From NCBI GenBank assembly GCA_002778215.1, contig PCDM01000012.1, forward strand, positions 1,426,001 through 1,490,000: DNA of 64,000 nucleotides. The letters run 5' to 3'. Of the stretch, positions 1-12,532 are shown piece by piece (position 1 is the stretch's first letter; the number at the start of each line of letters is the position of its first letter). Made by a program: the position numbers and the translations under genes. Below the pieces are notes generated by a model. The model searched no databases, was not told where the DNA came from, and worked only from the letters and a program-made list of their open reading frames with translations. The stretch is from Esteya vermicola. Lineage: Eukaryota; Ascomycota; Sordariomycetes; Ophiostomatales; Ophiostomataceae.

Positions 1-979
1 CCTGTCATCGCGCTTACGGTCCCAGTCGTAACTCGTACATACGCCATTCGCCGTACGCACACAGCAGGAACTGACACGCACTACAACAGCCGGCTGCTCG
101 ACCGCCACGGACTATCCCCAAAATAGCGATGATGGCAACAGTTCCCCCCCGCACTCAACAGCGCGCACAGGACAGGGGTCTGTATCAGCGAATCTGCCAA
201 GGTTTCAGGTAGGGCTACGCCAGAGCGGTCGACAGGATGGATCGGCTGGTCAGACGGGCAAGATCACACAGAGATTTGCACAAGAGTGTCTCGCGAGCAC
301 AAAATGCTTCAAATATAAGCCTTTGCGCAGAGGCTGCCGGAGCTCTTGTCTGCATGGTAGCTGTCTGAACTGTGTGACCAGCGTGAGCTGCCGGAGCCAC
401 AGGATCTGCAAGACCTGCTGCAGGACTGGTTGGACTTGCATGACTGGCTTGACGTCGGTTCCAAGGCATTCTGAACCGGCAAATGTGCGAGGCCGCCGTC
501 ACGAACCGTATTCATGGCTTGTCGAGGGCGAGAGAGAGAGAATGGAAAACATGGGATGGTGGCACAGCCCGCATACCGGTGAGGCTCTGCCTGTTACAGA
601 TGAGCACATCACAGGAAGCACGGGTGGCCGTTGTCTGGTGGATCTGGTGGATGGATGGTTATTGTCCGTATCCATGAGACGAGAGCCGGAAAGGAGATGA
701 AAGACGTTGCATTCAACGGCAACAAGAACCAAGAAACAAACAGGATGAAACAAAGACATCAAGCCAGGCATTGTACTGTGCAGCGCCGTGTGTTTGATTT
801 TATATTGGCTCTGCCTCGACCGATAAAACCATGCCGCTATACGTAAAAGACATGCAAAGACATGCAAAAACTCCTCATAACATCATAGTTCACTCGCATA
901 AAAATAAGGAAAAAAAAGAGAAAGAGAAAAACAGAAAAAGAGCAAAAGAAAAAGAGCAAAAAAACAAAGCTGTTGTGCG
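1..979. other. Gene-poor left edge of the window
   Basis: No gene model is supported here. The short open frames lack introns, domains and compositional bias and overlap each other on both strands. The last 120 bases before the bZIP stop codon are A-rich on the + strand, which would be a T-rich 3' untranslated region for that minus-strand gene. Confidence 0.5.
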
Positions 980-2116
980 TCACTTGTGCGTGTGACAGTC
1001 GTTGCAGTCGTTGCTCTTGCGGTCCATGGGCCACATCCGGCCGCTCCCATCCGGCCCCCAGATATTGTTCTTGCCACCCGTCTCCCCAATCATGACGGCG
1101 GCATTCCGCAGGTAGTTCTGGATATTCGTGTCCGTCGGACACTTGCTGTGACGCAGAAGCTCCAGCCGCAGGTAGAGCACCTCGTTCATCAGGGCCGTCC
1201 TCTCCGCCGACAGAAAATCCCGCCGGTCCGACATGGCTCGCTCGTCTTCCTCCAGCTTCGTAATGGCCGCCTTGGTCTTGGCCCGGCACTTGGTCGCCGC
1301 CACCCGGTTCCTCTCCCGCTGCATCATCGGCTCCGCTTTCAGTCCCATGCTGCGTGGTCGTCCGAGCGTGGCCGATCTCGATCCCGCCACGTCTTCCTCC
1401 CGCTTTCCAATGACCTCGAATGCGTCACTGTCCCCCTCATCGTCGTCGTTGTCGTCGTTGTCGTCGTCATCGTACACATTGTCGCCGCTGCCAAACTCTC
1501 GGCTGTCCAGAGACGCATGACGCGACGTCAGCTCCATCGGCGTCGTCACGGCCGAGGAGGCGGGCGAAGACGGCGAGACCTCGGTCGGCGCTCGCTTCCC
1601 ACGTCGGCGCTTCGCCGTATCCTTGGCCGCCGTCCTGGACTCGCCGGCCGCCGTGGAGGGCTCAGGAGCCGTGGTCTGGCCGCGTCCAGAGTGGGTTGAC
1701 TTGGTGCTCCTCCGTCTGCGGACCTCGAGGTGGCCCACCGGGCTGCTGCTGCTCTTCCGCAGAGGCGCTGGCTTGAGCTCGAGGCGCTGCGGATAGGTCT
1801 TGGGTGGGGGCGGATGGGAGGTGTCTGGGTGCTCTCGAGACGTGCCCATCCACTCTGTGCTTCCGGACGTGGTGCTCGGGTTTCTAGTAGGCAGTGTGGC
1901 CGTGTAGGTCGGTGTTCGGAAGGGGCCGCGCTCCTGTGGAGCAGAGACACCCCCCGGTATCCGGACGCCGACGTAGTTCGACTCGGGGGTGGCGGGGAAA
2001 TAAGAGGCGGACGCTGCCGGAAGGGTGCAGTCGTCGGTGGTCGCGTTGAGCAGAGACGAGATGGAGGCAGCTCCGCCGCTGCTGGACAAGGGAGCCGGGT
2101 GCCATGCTGAACTCAT
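980..2116 (-). CDS. bZIP transcription factor (orphan, single exon)
   Basis: A 378-residue uninterrupted frame with a C-terminal basic-leucine zipper. The basic region (about residues 267-285) carries the bZIP signature N-x2-A-A-x2-C-R at N270 to R278. A heptad zipper follows to about residue 325. The tail after the zipper (about 326-340) resembles the conserved extension seen after the zipper in ATF/CREB-like fungal factors. The first 200 residues are Ser/Thr/Pro-rich with a basic patch near 168-175, likely a nuclear localisation signal. An Asp-rich run (about 215-230) could be an activation or regulatory segment. It should bind DNA as a dimer in the nucleus. The target site and pathway cannot be read from sequence, and I do not recognise a named orthologue. 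The start is the first ATG of the frame. Confidence 0.85.
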   Translation of the reverse strand: MSSAWHPAPLSSSGGAASISSLLNATTDDCTLPAASASYFPATPESNYVGVRIPGGVSAPQERGPFRTPTYTATLPTRNPSTTSGSTEWMGTSREHPDTSHPPPPKTYPQRLELKPAPLRKSSSSPVGHLEVRRRRSTKSTHSGRGQTTAPEPSTAAGESRTAAKDTAKRRRGKRAPTEVSPSSPASSAVTTPMELTSRHASLDSREFGSGDNVYDDDDNDDNDDDEGDSDAFEVIGKREEDVAGSRSATLGRPRSMGLKAEPMMQRERNRVAATKCRAKTKAAITKLEEDERAMSDRRDFLSAERTALMNEVLYLRLELLRHSKCPTDTNIQNYLRNAAVMIGETGGKNNIWGPDGSGRMWPMDRKSNDCNDCHTHK

Positions 2117-4592
2117 TTTCGGTAGCTGGGTGGAGCGGTTTCTCTCCCTCTTTTTTTACTTCTCTTTTTTCTTCGTTTCTCCTTTTTTTGCCCCTCTCAG
2201 CACTGCTCTCCTGTCCTGCCTGAAAGCTGTCGGTCCACTACGGAGTAAACGGCAAGAGGCGAGACGTGCATATCTACGGAAACCAACTCGGTGAATGTCT
2301 GGCTTCCTTCCAATGACCCCGGCGAGAATCTGATACCCAAAATTTTGACCGCTGTGTTTTTTCGTAATGATGCTGATGGTGCTGGTGGTTCGTAATTCGT
2401 TGATTTGTGGGTGAAGAGGTTGAAATTTTTTTCAAGTACAAAAGGGGGAAGACAGATGAAATACGTAAAGAGAAAAGATATTAAATAAGAGGGAAAATGT
2501 AAGAAGAAAAGAGAAAGAAGAAGAAGAAAAAAGAAAGAATAGGGGTAAAGGGGGAAGAAGAGAATTAATAAGGAGAGTGAGAGGGCGAGAGATTAAAAGA
2601 AGGGAAAAAAAAAACCAATACTGCACAACTCTGATGTAATAGGCGTGAATCAGTCGACCCTCTGGTCGGAATTCTGCTGTATCAAAATGCAAATGCCAGG
2701 CAAAAAGAACGGCAAAACGAGAAGAAAAAGAAAAATAGGACAAGAATTAAGGATAAGAATACTCTGCAAGAACACACAGCAAGGAGGGAAAGACGGAGGA
2801 GACAAGAAGACAAGACGACAGGAAGAAAAGACAGAAAAAAGAAAAAGGACACAAGTCGACTGATGGTATTCAGGAGGAGCGTCGTACTGGAGTTATTAAG
2901 GCGGGATCTCGGGACAATTGCTATCGATAGAAGAACTTGTCGATCCCAATGTCAGGGTAACGTATGCTTATGTATCTAGAGAGCAATAGTCCAGGAGCAA
3001 AAGCATATGGAGTAGGCAGACTATGTATGGGGACAAGAGAGAGAGAGAGAAGAGAGATAGAAATAAGTGCGAGTCCAGCATGTTCGTGGGGGGCATGGCC
3101 ACATCTTCCCCCCCTCCCCCTCCTGAATCGAGCTGGTCCTGCTCGTCTTCTTTGTCCCCTCACCTCTGCTCTTGTCTCTCTAGACGGAGTATTTGTCTCT
3201 GGCTGTCTCGTCCCCCAAGTACAGGTACCAGTGCTCAGCCAGCCATACCAGCACTACGCAGTATTCGTACAAGCACGATCAACAACTACCAACACTACTA
3301 TGTATACTGCATAGTACCAGCACCAGCACCAGCACCAGCACTACTCCGTACCAGCACCGCCAGAACTAGCTCTCGATAATACGAGTACGAGGAAGCACGG
3401 TGACAGACAAGTGACGCACGAGAGAGGACGGGTTGACTGGGCTTGTCGACATAGTAGCTGGCAAAAAGACCATTCCAGAACGGATCGCCGTCCATGCGTT
3501 AGACAGACCCCTCCGATGGCATCCACCGCCAGGTCTAGACCCTGGCTACCCATGTCACATTCAGACCTCTCCTCGCCATAGAGTCCTGCTCGTACCTGTA
3601 CTTTACCCGTATGTAGCATAGTCCTTTTGCGTACGCCCCCCGTCCTCTGTACGCCAACCCGAGCGAGTACGAGTACCTACTATGTATTCGTACATAGTTC
3701 GCCTATAGTACTATATACGGGCATTGTACTCTGCACTTTGTCACGGCTGCCTCTTCGTGGCTCAGACTGCACGAGCGTCTGGCAGCTCGTATAAGAAACC
3801 TCCTTGGTCATCAGACAGCTTTCTTAGTCTCGCACACGCGAGCACGCCAGCTGCTCTCCAAGGTGTCCTCTAGCTTTCCAGCTTCTCCTCCCAGTGTCGT
3901 ACTTACTTTGTACGCAGCAAGTCTGGTCCATTCCACCTGCCACCCATACATTCCACTGGGATCTTGCTCCGAAAAAACGGGGTCCTGGCCCCCCCCCTGC
4001 GGCATTGTCACCGGCCACCATGATTGGCTCTGTCGGCTAGAATGTCACAAAATATATAAAGTCCCATTGTCAACTAACGGCTGACAAACCTGACAATGAC
4101 GGAAAAGGAGCAAGGACCCTCCAACAATTGAGACCCATCGCGACAATGGGAAGAAAAAAGCATGCCAATATGTGGAGTGAAACATTGAATACCTACAAGA
4201 ATCCGAATTTCGATAGAATGTCTACCCATTTTTTTTATCAACCTGCCGCGCGAGAGTCGCGTGGTCTTCATGATCCCCATATTTGGTTTTCTATCCCTCG
4301 CCTGCCATTGAAATTGCTATCGGAACGGATGAACAAAAAAAATACATAAACGTAAGATAACAATAGCTTTTTAGTCCAAATGACTTAAAAGGGGGGCAAA
4401 CATGAGAGACAAAAAGAAGAAAAAAAAAAGAAAAAAGACAAAAAAAAGTCCAGTCCTAAGCAACAAAATATAGATACATCATGCTGCCAATTACTATAAT
4501 AGAAGGTGAGAAAATATAAAAAAAACATAAAATCCTATCAACAAATCATGGCCAAGAAAAGAAAGAAAACCCATTTTTAATTAAATCATTTT
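2117..4592. other. Intergenic region, about 2.5 kb, no gene seen
   Basis: This spans the bZIP promoter and the 3' side of the surface-protein gene. It contains pyrimidine/purine tracts (2430-2620 and 4380-4560), a short GA repeat near 3035-3055, and a CCAGCA hexamer run at about 3317-3341. It also has several GTACGAGTAC-type words (for example near 3667). No open frame has a credible domain or intron set. Confidence 0.5.
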
Positions 4593-6709
4593 TTACAAAG
4601 CCAGAGCCAGAACCATGGCAAAGGCAGCGCCCGCCACAAGCTGTGACGCGCCCATGCGGCCGGCACCGGCCGTGACGACGGTCGGCAGGCTCGATGTTGG
4701 CGCGTGCGAGCCGGTGGCCGTCGACGCCGAAGTGGCAGGGGTGGCCGTGGTGGCGGCCGGCGTGGCCGTCGTGCCCACAGAAGTGGCCAGCGTCGTGCCG
4801 GCCGGCTTGGTCGTCCACTTGCCCGTCGCCGGGATGGTGGAGTTGCCGTAGGCCGAAGACGGGGCCGCCGGGGACGTGGCAGGCTTCTTCGTGCTCGTGC
4901 TGACAGCCGGAGGGACCACCACAGTCTCGGCCGAGGTAGCAGGGGCCGTGGGGGCCGTGGCCGGCGTCGTGGCCGTGCCCTCGGTCACAGCAGGGGGCGT
5001 AGCCTTGGAGACCGTCGCCGTCACCGTGCTGCCCTCGGTCACCGGGCACACCGTCGTCGTGACGGCAATCGTCTCCGTCGTCACCTGGCCCACGGGGCAG
5101 TTGGTCACGGTCTCGGCGCACTTGGTCACGGTGTACGACGTCGTCGAGAAGATGGTCGACGTTGTGTAGGCCGTGCTGGACGACTCCGAGCCCTCAGCGG
5201 GCGACGTGCTCGTCACACCAGCCGTCGGCGCCGTCGTGGTGACGTCCACCGGGGCGGTGGTGGTGCCGGCCGGGCCAGTCACTGTCGACGTGGCAGACTC
5301 CGTCACGGGGCAGACGGTGGTGCTCACGGCAATCGTCTCAGTGGTCACGTGACCGACAGGGCAGTTCGTCACGGTCTCGGCGCACTTGGTGACGGTGTAG
5401 GAAGTCGTCAGGAAGATGGTCGACGTCGTGTAGACATCAGACGAGGACGGCACCGAGGTAGTGGGAAGCGTGCTGGACTCGGCAGGAGAGATGGCCGTGG
5501 TAGAGGCAGTGCTGACAGTGGAGGCAGTGCTGGCGGTGGTGGCGGGGCCAGTCGGGGCAGTCTCCGTGCTGCTAGCCGGTGCGGTGCCAGTAGCGGTGGA
5601 AGTCGTCTCCGTCTCGGGGCACCACGTCGTCACAATTGTGAGCGTCTCGGTGACCTCTGTGCCCGTGGCAGGGCAGCTGGTCACGGTGGGAGCGCACGAA
5701 GTGATCGTGTGCACGGTCGTGGTCACAATCGTGGACGTCAGCCAGACTGAGGTGGAGGTGGACGACGGCCAGGCCGCAGATGACGACCAGCTGCTGGCAG
5801 GCAGCGTGCTCGTGGGCACGGAAGAGGTCGCCGTCGACGTGGCCGGGATCGTGCCGTTGGTGCTCACGGCAGGGGAAGACGGCACGGAGCTGGCAGAGCT
5901 GCTGCCCCAAGAAAAGGTTGTCGACTCATCATCATCGCACGACTCTGTCCACGAAGCCGTGCTGGAGGAGCCAGAGAAGACGGCAGAGGAGGAGGGAGCC
6001 ACGGAGGTGACAGGAGAGCTGGCGGAGGAGATGATGGAGGTAATCGGGGTGACTACCGGGTAGGTCGAGGTCTCGTCGTCATCGCACGGCTCAGAGCTGT
6101 AGGGGATGGATGAGGAGGTGATGGGGGCCGTCGTCGGGACGGATGTCGGGACAGACGTCGACAGCGTCGTCGTCTCATCATCGCAGTCCTCCGAGGTGTA
6201 GGATGACCACGTCACAGGAGCAGAAGAGCTCGAGAAGGCGCTGGAGGTCGTGGTGACCGGGAAGGTGGTCGTCTCGTCATCATCACAGGGCTCCTCGGAG
6301 CTCGTGGGCACCGGGTAAGACGAAGTGGTAGACCACACGGACGAGGCCGAAGTCTTAGTGGACTGCAGAATGCAGGAGCAGGCGTAGCTGACCCGGGAGG
6401 CATCTCCCTGGCAGTTGGCCCAGTCCGTCGGGAAGGCAGCCAGACCCGTGGACGTGACCGTCGTGGCCAGGAAGGACTGGCAGTACGGGGTAGGGTCGGG
6501 GGAGTGGACGCTGTTGATCATGGCCCGAATGCAGTTGTTGCCCTCCTAACAGGTGTTAGCCGAATGCTCTTTTTGAAAAAAAGAAAAAAAAATCAAAGAG
6601 AGAAAGAATCAGAGGGAAAAGAGAGGTCTGGTTTGAATCTTACACAGTTGGCATGGGTGCCGGCAGCAAAGAGGGCTGCTACAGCCACGGTGGTTTCGGA
6701 AAACTTCAT
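4593..6709 (-). CDS. GPI-anchored Ser/Thr-rich cell-surface protein
   Basis: Two exons, complement(join(4593..6545,6644..6709)), 672 residues. The intron (6546-6643) runs from GTAAGA to TTAG with a GCTAAC branch site and keeps phase 0. Exon 1 is almost exactly a signal peptide (MKFSETTVAVAALFAAGTHA). The mature N-terminus has six cysteines in a compact pattern (C22, C27, then YC, NC and YACSC), as in many fungal wall proteins. Then come four acidic S-x-C-D-D-(D)-E repeats within Ser/Thr sequence. Three Cys-containing repeats of about 50 residues follow, near residues 285, 390 and 479; the last two are almost identical. The C-terminus ends in a short hydrophobic run after small residues, a GPI attachment signal. 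It likely acts as a wall or adhesive mannoprotein; the ligand is unknown. A (GA)n tract lies about 240 bp upstream of its start. Confidence 0.85.
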
Positions 6710-6948
6710 GTTGGCTTTTGAATTTCTGGCTATTAAAAATGAATAATGAGAAACGGGTGAACTTGGGAAGAATTGTTATTAAAGATGTAAAGTAGCGAAA
6801 GTCGGGTTAAAGTAAACGAGTGTGTCAACCAAAAATGGCTGTGGATGGGGTTGGCTTGGTATATTGAGGCCACCGGTAGAGGGATGGGAAAGAAAAAGGG
6901 AAAGAAGAGAGGAAAGACGGAGGATGCGGGTGGCCATGATATAAAAAC

Positions 6949-6975
<27 letters not shown>
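6949..6975. repeat. (GA)n microsatellite, about 13 units
   Basis: A perfect GA dinucleotide run. It lies upstream of the minus-strand surface-protein gene, so the gene's sense strand reads CT. Pyrimidine tracts of this kind are common just upstream of transcription starts in filamentous fungi. Confidence 0.95.
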
Positions 6976-6979
<4 letters not shown>

Positions 6980-8236
6980 GGTGTGGATCCGGGGGAGGGA
7001 AGGGGGAGGGGGGTAGGGGGGTAGGTGAAGAAAGCCGGGTGGGAAGCAAGCTACTACGAGTACGGAGTATGCTATTACGGATGCGCTGGCAGCGTAGTGT
7101 ATTCCGTAGTTGAGCTCTTCCCCGTTTTCGACACTCATCTTACTTGTTGGCTCATCCAGCGTGCGTTCAAGCATCCAGCGTTACTGGGTTTGTGCTCCTG
7201 GCGTTGGTCCATTGCGGCCAATGGGATCCACACACCCTCTCTTTCATCGCGGCAAAATAAAAAATCCAGCAGACGAAAAGTACGAGTACGAGTGGCCCAG
7301 TCTCGATCCGTGTACGCCGTAGGAGTACTCGGTACCATATTTACAGGTACGGCATGTAGAGAGGGCCATGTAGGAGTGACATTGGCTCGTCCCTGCTGGT
7401 GAAATTTTCAGATGAAGTATACCATGTACACAGACGCCCGCAGAGCCACAGCGACGGGGCTAGACCAGCGTCTCCCGGTGTTGGCACCAATGAGAATTCG
7501 GATGGTCCTCGTAGTCCGTATGCGTAGATGTGCAAAGTAGGAGAGGGCAGCGGCTGTGGGTCAGCCGATCCAGGCACCATATATGCCGTGTGCTTTTGCA
7601 TCCTAGCAGCGTGGCCGTGCATTAGCCTACTGCGTACGAATGGGGTGTCCTCCGTACGAGAATTTCAGGAGTACAGAGAGGAAAGGAGACATTCTCTGTA
7701 AGGGGGGTACATAGTATACGGAGTACGGAGCACACAGCACGCAGGAAAGAGAAAAAGAGAGAGAATGAAACGAGGCCTCGTACCTGTCAAGATTGGGGTG
7801 ATATTGAAAAAGCCCTGGTACGAGTCGTATTGATGGTAGAAAACTTCCCAATACAGATATAGCAGATTCAATATACCCCCAACAAACTGGGGTGCTTCTT
7901 ACAGAAGGAGAGTAGTCCCGACTCTTTCATGCTCAGACTCGTACCAGGCTCGGTACTTTTTACAAATGTAAGAGTCGTATTCCTCCATCCAGGATTTCGT
8001 TTTCAGGCATGATTCCATGCAAAGTGTACTCGTACGTACAGAGTACGAAAAAGACAGCACTGGTGTTGTAGCGTCAACAATGAAATTTATGCTATTGGGC
8101 TGTGTTCGACCACTAAGAAGCAGGGCCAGGGGCAGTTGGTACTGAAAACAGAAAATAGACGCTCCAACAGGGGCGATGCAACGAGACTAGAGAGATGGAA
8201 GCTGATAAAAACAAAGAGCAGGGGGTCTTTTTTCGG

Positions 8237-8273
8237 TCTGTTGTCCCCTGGGTTGTCCCCTGGGGACAACAGA
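8237..8273. repeat. Inverted repeat with two mutually exclusive hairpins
   Basis: TCTGTTGTCCCC (8237-8248) is perfectly complementary to GGGGACAACAGA (8262-8273), giving a 12-bp stem with a 13-nt loop. A second copy, GTTGTCCCC (8252-8260), can instead pair with GGGGACAAC (8262-8270) around a single central base. No gene is adjacent, so function is unknown. Confidence 0.85.
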
Positions 8274-10916
8274 GGTTCGTCTGGAGACTGGAGAAAACCA
8301 GCAGCAAAAGAAGAGAACCAGACAAAAACAAATGTAAAGAAAATTTTGAAAGAAAATTTTGACGAAAAGTGACGAAAAACGAGAGCCAATAGTTTCAGAA
8401 GTGGCAGCTGCCAAAAAAAAGGGGTAATTTCAACTGGGCGCGTGGATCAGCTCCCATACTAAAATCCTAGCGCTTAAGCACATTCCTTTTTCGGAGATCT
8501 GGTGGGTCTCTTTCCAGATATCACGTGTGTCAGTGCTCTGCTGAAAAGTCTAGGACTCGTACGAGTAAAACGGCGAGGGAAAATGAGGATAAAATATGGG
8601 GTAAAAATCCGCGAGTACAAGTACATGTTGCTCGTAGTTATTCCACTGAGCAGGAAGGATTACGAGTAATGAGTGCAACGTACAGGTAAGCCGCAGAGCT
8701 TCCCATACATAGTACACATTCAAGTAGTACGAGACTATCGGGTCCCAAATGGACCTGAATCTATGAATACAACGTAAAAGTGCTACGTTCTCGTGCTGGT
8801 ACGAGGTTGGCAGGGTCTTTTTTGTGCACGGAGGGGAGGGCCTTGTGCACGTCCGGGTGCTTGTCCCTGTCCTTGTCAGCCAAGTACACAGCTACTCGTA
8901 AGAAGGAAATCTCCCAGGACCCGTCCAGCAGCCAATGCTTCTAGAAAACAACGCAGTGGACAGGGGTGACAAGGGGGGACGAGGAACGACAAACGACGAA
9001 CCCGAAAAGTCAGTGTGGTATGAGTACGACTTGAAGACAAATACGTGTACAAGGACCCTTCAATAGTTGGTCGGATTAATATGAATTACGGAGTTCTCGT
9101 ACGGGTATGGAGTACTCGTACTCTTGTAAAAATAGATAGCGAACGCGAACACGAAGACCGTTCATCCGATACCATTCGTACGAGTACCATGTATGGAGTA
9201 CTATGTACGAGTGCAGCGAGCACGAGCAGTGAGCACAGGTACGGTACTCCGAATGGGGTAGGAGAGAATGAGAGTAAGGAGTACGGGGAAGTTGTTCATG
9301 CATATACGAACAGGATCTTGTCCGAGAACTCGTACTCTGCAAGTCGTGAAATTTTCGTCTCTCCTCGTACCGTAGTCGCGCGCATAATGCGAGCTAGTGT
9401 CAGGGGGGAAGGCGGTGGTCGTATCAGCTAGAGACAAGCAAGTGTCGGGAAGCCGCCGTTGCCTAGCCGCCCTCCATTCCAAGAACGTCGGGCGGTACTC
9501 CGTCGAGAACGAGGAAAGCGCACGCGAGTACCTGCTTACTATGTACAAAGTACGCGCTGCGAATGACATTCTCCTTCTGCCGGTAATCAAATGAGAGAAT
9601 TGTCTTTACTCTGTACGTATATAGAACATGTGATATCTACTCGTATTTGTGTCCTCCTCGGCGGCAAGACGAGTGTGGTGGATCTCTCGGCCGCTGCGGC
9701 TGCCTGTTAATATTATTCGTACAGTACACCAGCTTAACTCGTCATTTTTTTTTCTTTTCTTTTTCTGATGCTTTTTTCAGCTCTGTTCAGCCCCCAGGCA
9801 GGTGCTTCATCCTCGTCCGTGTTGATAGGCGGGGGGACAGGACAGGATTAGCTGAGCGGCATAACCTGATACAACACTCTAGCCACAGTAGACTTAGTGT
9901 ACTGGCTCGTTACCTGACTAAGCCTTAGCTGCAGAAGGCCGGCGCCTGCGGAGTACGGAGTACGGAGTACTGCGCACTGCCTCGTATTATACGCAGATTA
10001 TACGTACTAGACTTTTCTCTGGTCCTGCCTTGTCCGCGCACGCGACGCCGAGCGGCAGACCGCAGAACGCAGAGCGCATCTTCATGCAATCTTCTATGCA
10101 GCATGCATCCATGCAAGATGTCCCCATGTCTGTAAAAGAGACGATGCAGATGGAGATGCTGAAAATTGTCTGCCAGACTCCTTTCTGGCCTGTGTGTCCG
10201 ACGTGCTCACCCAGTCATTGACGTGGCGAGATGACACAAGAACACATGTGTAGATGCATATGACAGTGCTCAAAGCTAGGACAACTCATGGACTTGACGG
10301 ACCGCCCATGTGACGAGGTGCTTCTGCCATCTTGAATGGCCGGCTTGTGATGTGGCCACAGACCCATGACTACTGACGCCGAATGCTTCTCACTGCTTCC
10401 ATTCTTTGGGCATGCAGTTGATCACCAGTGCATCACGAGCAGAGTCACTCAAATGCAAGATTACAGACAGAGCAATATGGGATGAATTGCTTGTCTGGCA
10501 AACCCTAAAAATTGTGGCGCAAATCGTAGCCATGGAATCTCTCGACTCCTTCTGTCTCGAAAGGAAGGAGCTCCCTCTCGATCGTTCCTCCCTCTTCTAG
10601 AAAGAACGTCGACAAAATGATCCATATCTCCGTTTCCACGGTCGCCCGTCATTTTTGCATCGCATCGTCATATTTTCACCGTCAGTTACCCTCTATGCTT
10701 ATGTGCGCCCAGCTATCCCTTTGATATCCTACAATTCGGTACAATTCGGTACAGTTTTATTCTTGTCCTCCGTCTCTGAGCATCAACTGGATTGATATCA
10801 GCTACATTGGAATTGGCAGACATCCAGAGAGAAAGAATCGTATGCTTCCTGCCCTTTGTTTTTGACAACAGTTCTCTGGTGTATTCTTTTTTTTGATCGT
10901 CTTGACCTGAGCCATC

Positions 10917-12321
10917 ATGGCTTCATCAAGCCGAAATGGTAATTTTTATGCCATCCTCGAATTGGATGCGACGGCAGACAGCGCTGCCATTGCTGCAAGT
11001 TACCGCCGGTTGGCCAAGCTGAGGCATCCCGACAAGAGCCCGGGAAACCCTCAGGCCACGGCTGAATTTCAAAAGGTCCGTCTTGTTTCTCCTTCCCTTG
11101 ACCCAGCAAGACGATGCAAAGCTAACGAGACAGCTGCAAGAAGCCTATTCTGTCCTCAGCGATCCGGTGATGCGGTCTAGATACGATGCCATCTACTCCT
11201 CCGCCGTGCCCCCCCCTGGCCCCAGCCCATTCAAGACGCCCAGGAAATCCAAGAAATTCCGCACGCCATTCTACACGTTCCATGTCGGCACAACCTGGGA
11301 CGACTCCTACGGCCACAATGCGGCGTCGTCCAATGCGACAGAGGATCCTCTGGAGGAAGAAATCCGCAAACTTCGCAAGCAGCTCAACGACGAAGACGTC
11401 ACCCTCCAGAGAATGAGGAGCTCGCAAACAAAGATGGCCAATGAGATTGACGGTATCTGGAGGATGGTCCAGGAGACAGATCTGGCCCTGCGCCATATCG
11501 ACAGTCAAATGTCCGATCTCTTGCAGTACGACGCCTCCATGACCTGGTACCACTACAAGACGGCGCAGACGCAGGATGTCACCGGGGATGCGGCCTGGGC
11601 AGAGATGCGCATGGCCGAACTCCTCGCCAGACAGCGGGATCTGAAGGGCAAGCGCGCACAGCTGCAGCAGGCCCTGGACGACAAGACGGCCTGGTCTCGG
11701 ACCTTTGCGGCGGAGATGAATATAATGACAAAGCAAAAGGCAGATATTGAGAGACAATTCCACGAGCTCTGCAAGAATTGGCGGTCACGGGAATTCCACA
11801 ATGACAAGAAAACGGCCGATGCAGAGGAGTGGAATGGCTGGAATGGCTGGTGCGGCTGGGGCCACCAAGAGGCAGAAGCGAGCTCTTTTGCACAAGAATC
11901 GTACCGAGAGCAGCATCAGAGCAGCGCGCCATACGGTGCCCCTGCAGAAGACACGGCAGAGAATGCCGGCAATACAAAGTGCGCCGACCCCTGCGATCCA
12001 AATGATGATCTCTTGACCTTTTTAGAGACTGACAAGTGGGAGAGGTCGAGAGCCTCGTCTAGATCGGTATCATCGTCCCGGGCCTCCTCCAAACATGTCA
12101 AGGGAGAAGTGAAGGCACCGTCAAGAACACCCCATGCCAAACCGCCCAGAGATCCAGACGCCGATGTCGATCTCCTCAACTTTGACGACGACGAGGTTGC
12201 CGGGGAGGAACCAGGCGAGGACAATATCTGGTGGCCTGGTAGGCAGAAGCGCGAGGAAACGGCAAAGATCTGGGAACAGTGTAAGAACGAATGGCACCGA
12301 TCCTTGTGGCAGGAGTGGTAA
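10917..12321 (+). CDS. J-domain (DnaJ/HSP40) co-chaperone
   Basis: Two exons, join(10917..11075,11134..12321), 448 residues. The 58-nt intron has a GTCCGT donor, a GCTAACG branch site and an ACAG acceptor, and splices in phase 0 inside the J domain. The J domain covers about residues 8-78, with the HPD motif at 37-39 that stimulates Hsp70 ATPase. After a linker, residues about 130-250 are charged and heptad-like, probably coiled coil. The C-terminus is rich in Trp and acidic residues. There is no Gly/Phe region, zinc finger or signal peptide, so this is a type III J protein, probably cytosolic or nuclear. The client is unknown. Reading through the intron gives an early stop, which supports the splice. 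It converges with the secreted-protein gene, 211 bp away. Confidence 0.88.
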
Positions 12322-12532
12322 TGGGAACGCTTGCAGATAGGGGAGAGAATAAAGGAATTCAAATTGCTTTGTAACTGAAATCATTATCATAGGACCCATG
12401 CTAGACGATGTGGTCATGCTTTTCATGCTTTTTTTTGTTTTTGCTAGCTACATGAATCTCCTTTTCAAAACCTCCACCTCCCCCTTTCCAAGCCGAAGAC
12501 AAATACCGCTCCGGACCCCGTCAGGGCAGAAC

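Larger units (their letters stand above)
6710..10916. other. 4.2 kb gene-poor spacer rich in TACGAGTAC/TACGGAGTA words
   Basis: No coding model is supported between the surface protein and the J-domain gene. The stretch is dense in short palindrome-like words built on TACGAGTAC, TACGGAGTA and TACTCGTA (for example 7054-7068, 7716-7730, 8027-8047, 9085-9125, 9178-9215, 9950-9975). It also has a strong inverted repeat at 8237-8273, a GA microsatellite at 6949-6975 and a direct repeat of ACAATTCGGT near 10731-10752. The last 100 bases are T-rich, as expected for the J-domain gene promoter. Confidence 0.55.

Noticed and set aside
323..700. Cys-rich 125-codon frame at the left edge
   Set aside because: No signal peptide, no introns, overlapping frames on both strands, and its cysteines come from TGC/TGT-rich DNA.
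3317..3341. CCAGCA tandem run considered as a CRISPR-like or coding repeat
   Set aside because: A simple hexamer microsatellite without spacers or frame; this is a eukaryotic nuclear genome.
4704..5750. 348-codon plus-strand Arg/Gly/His-rich frame
   Set aside because: Antisense shadow of the Thr/Ser-rich surface protein.
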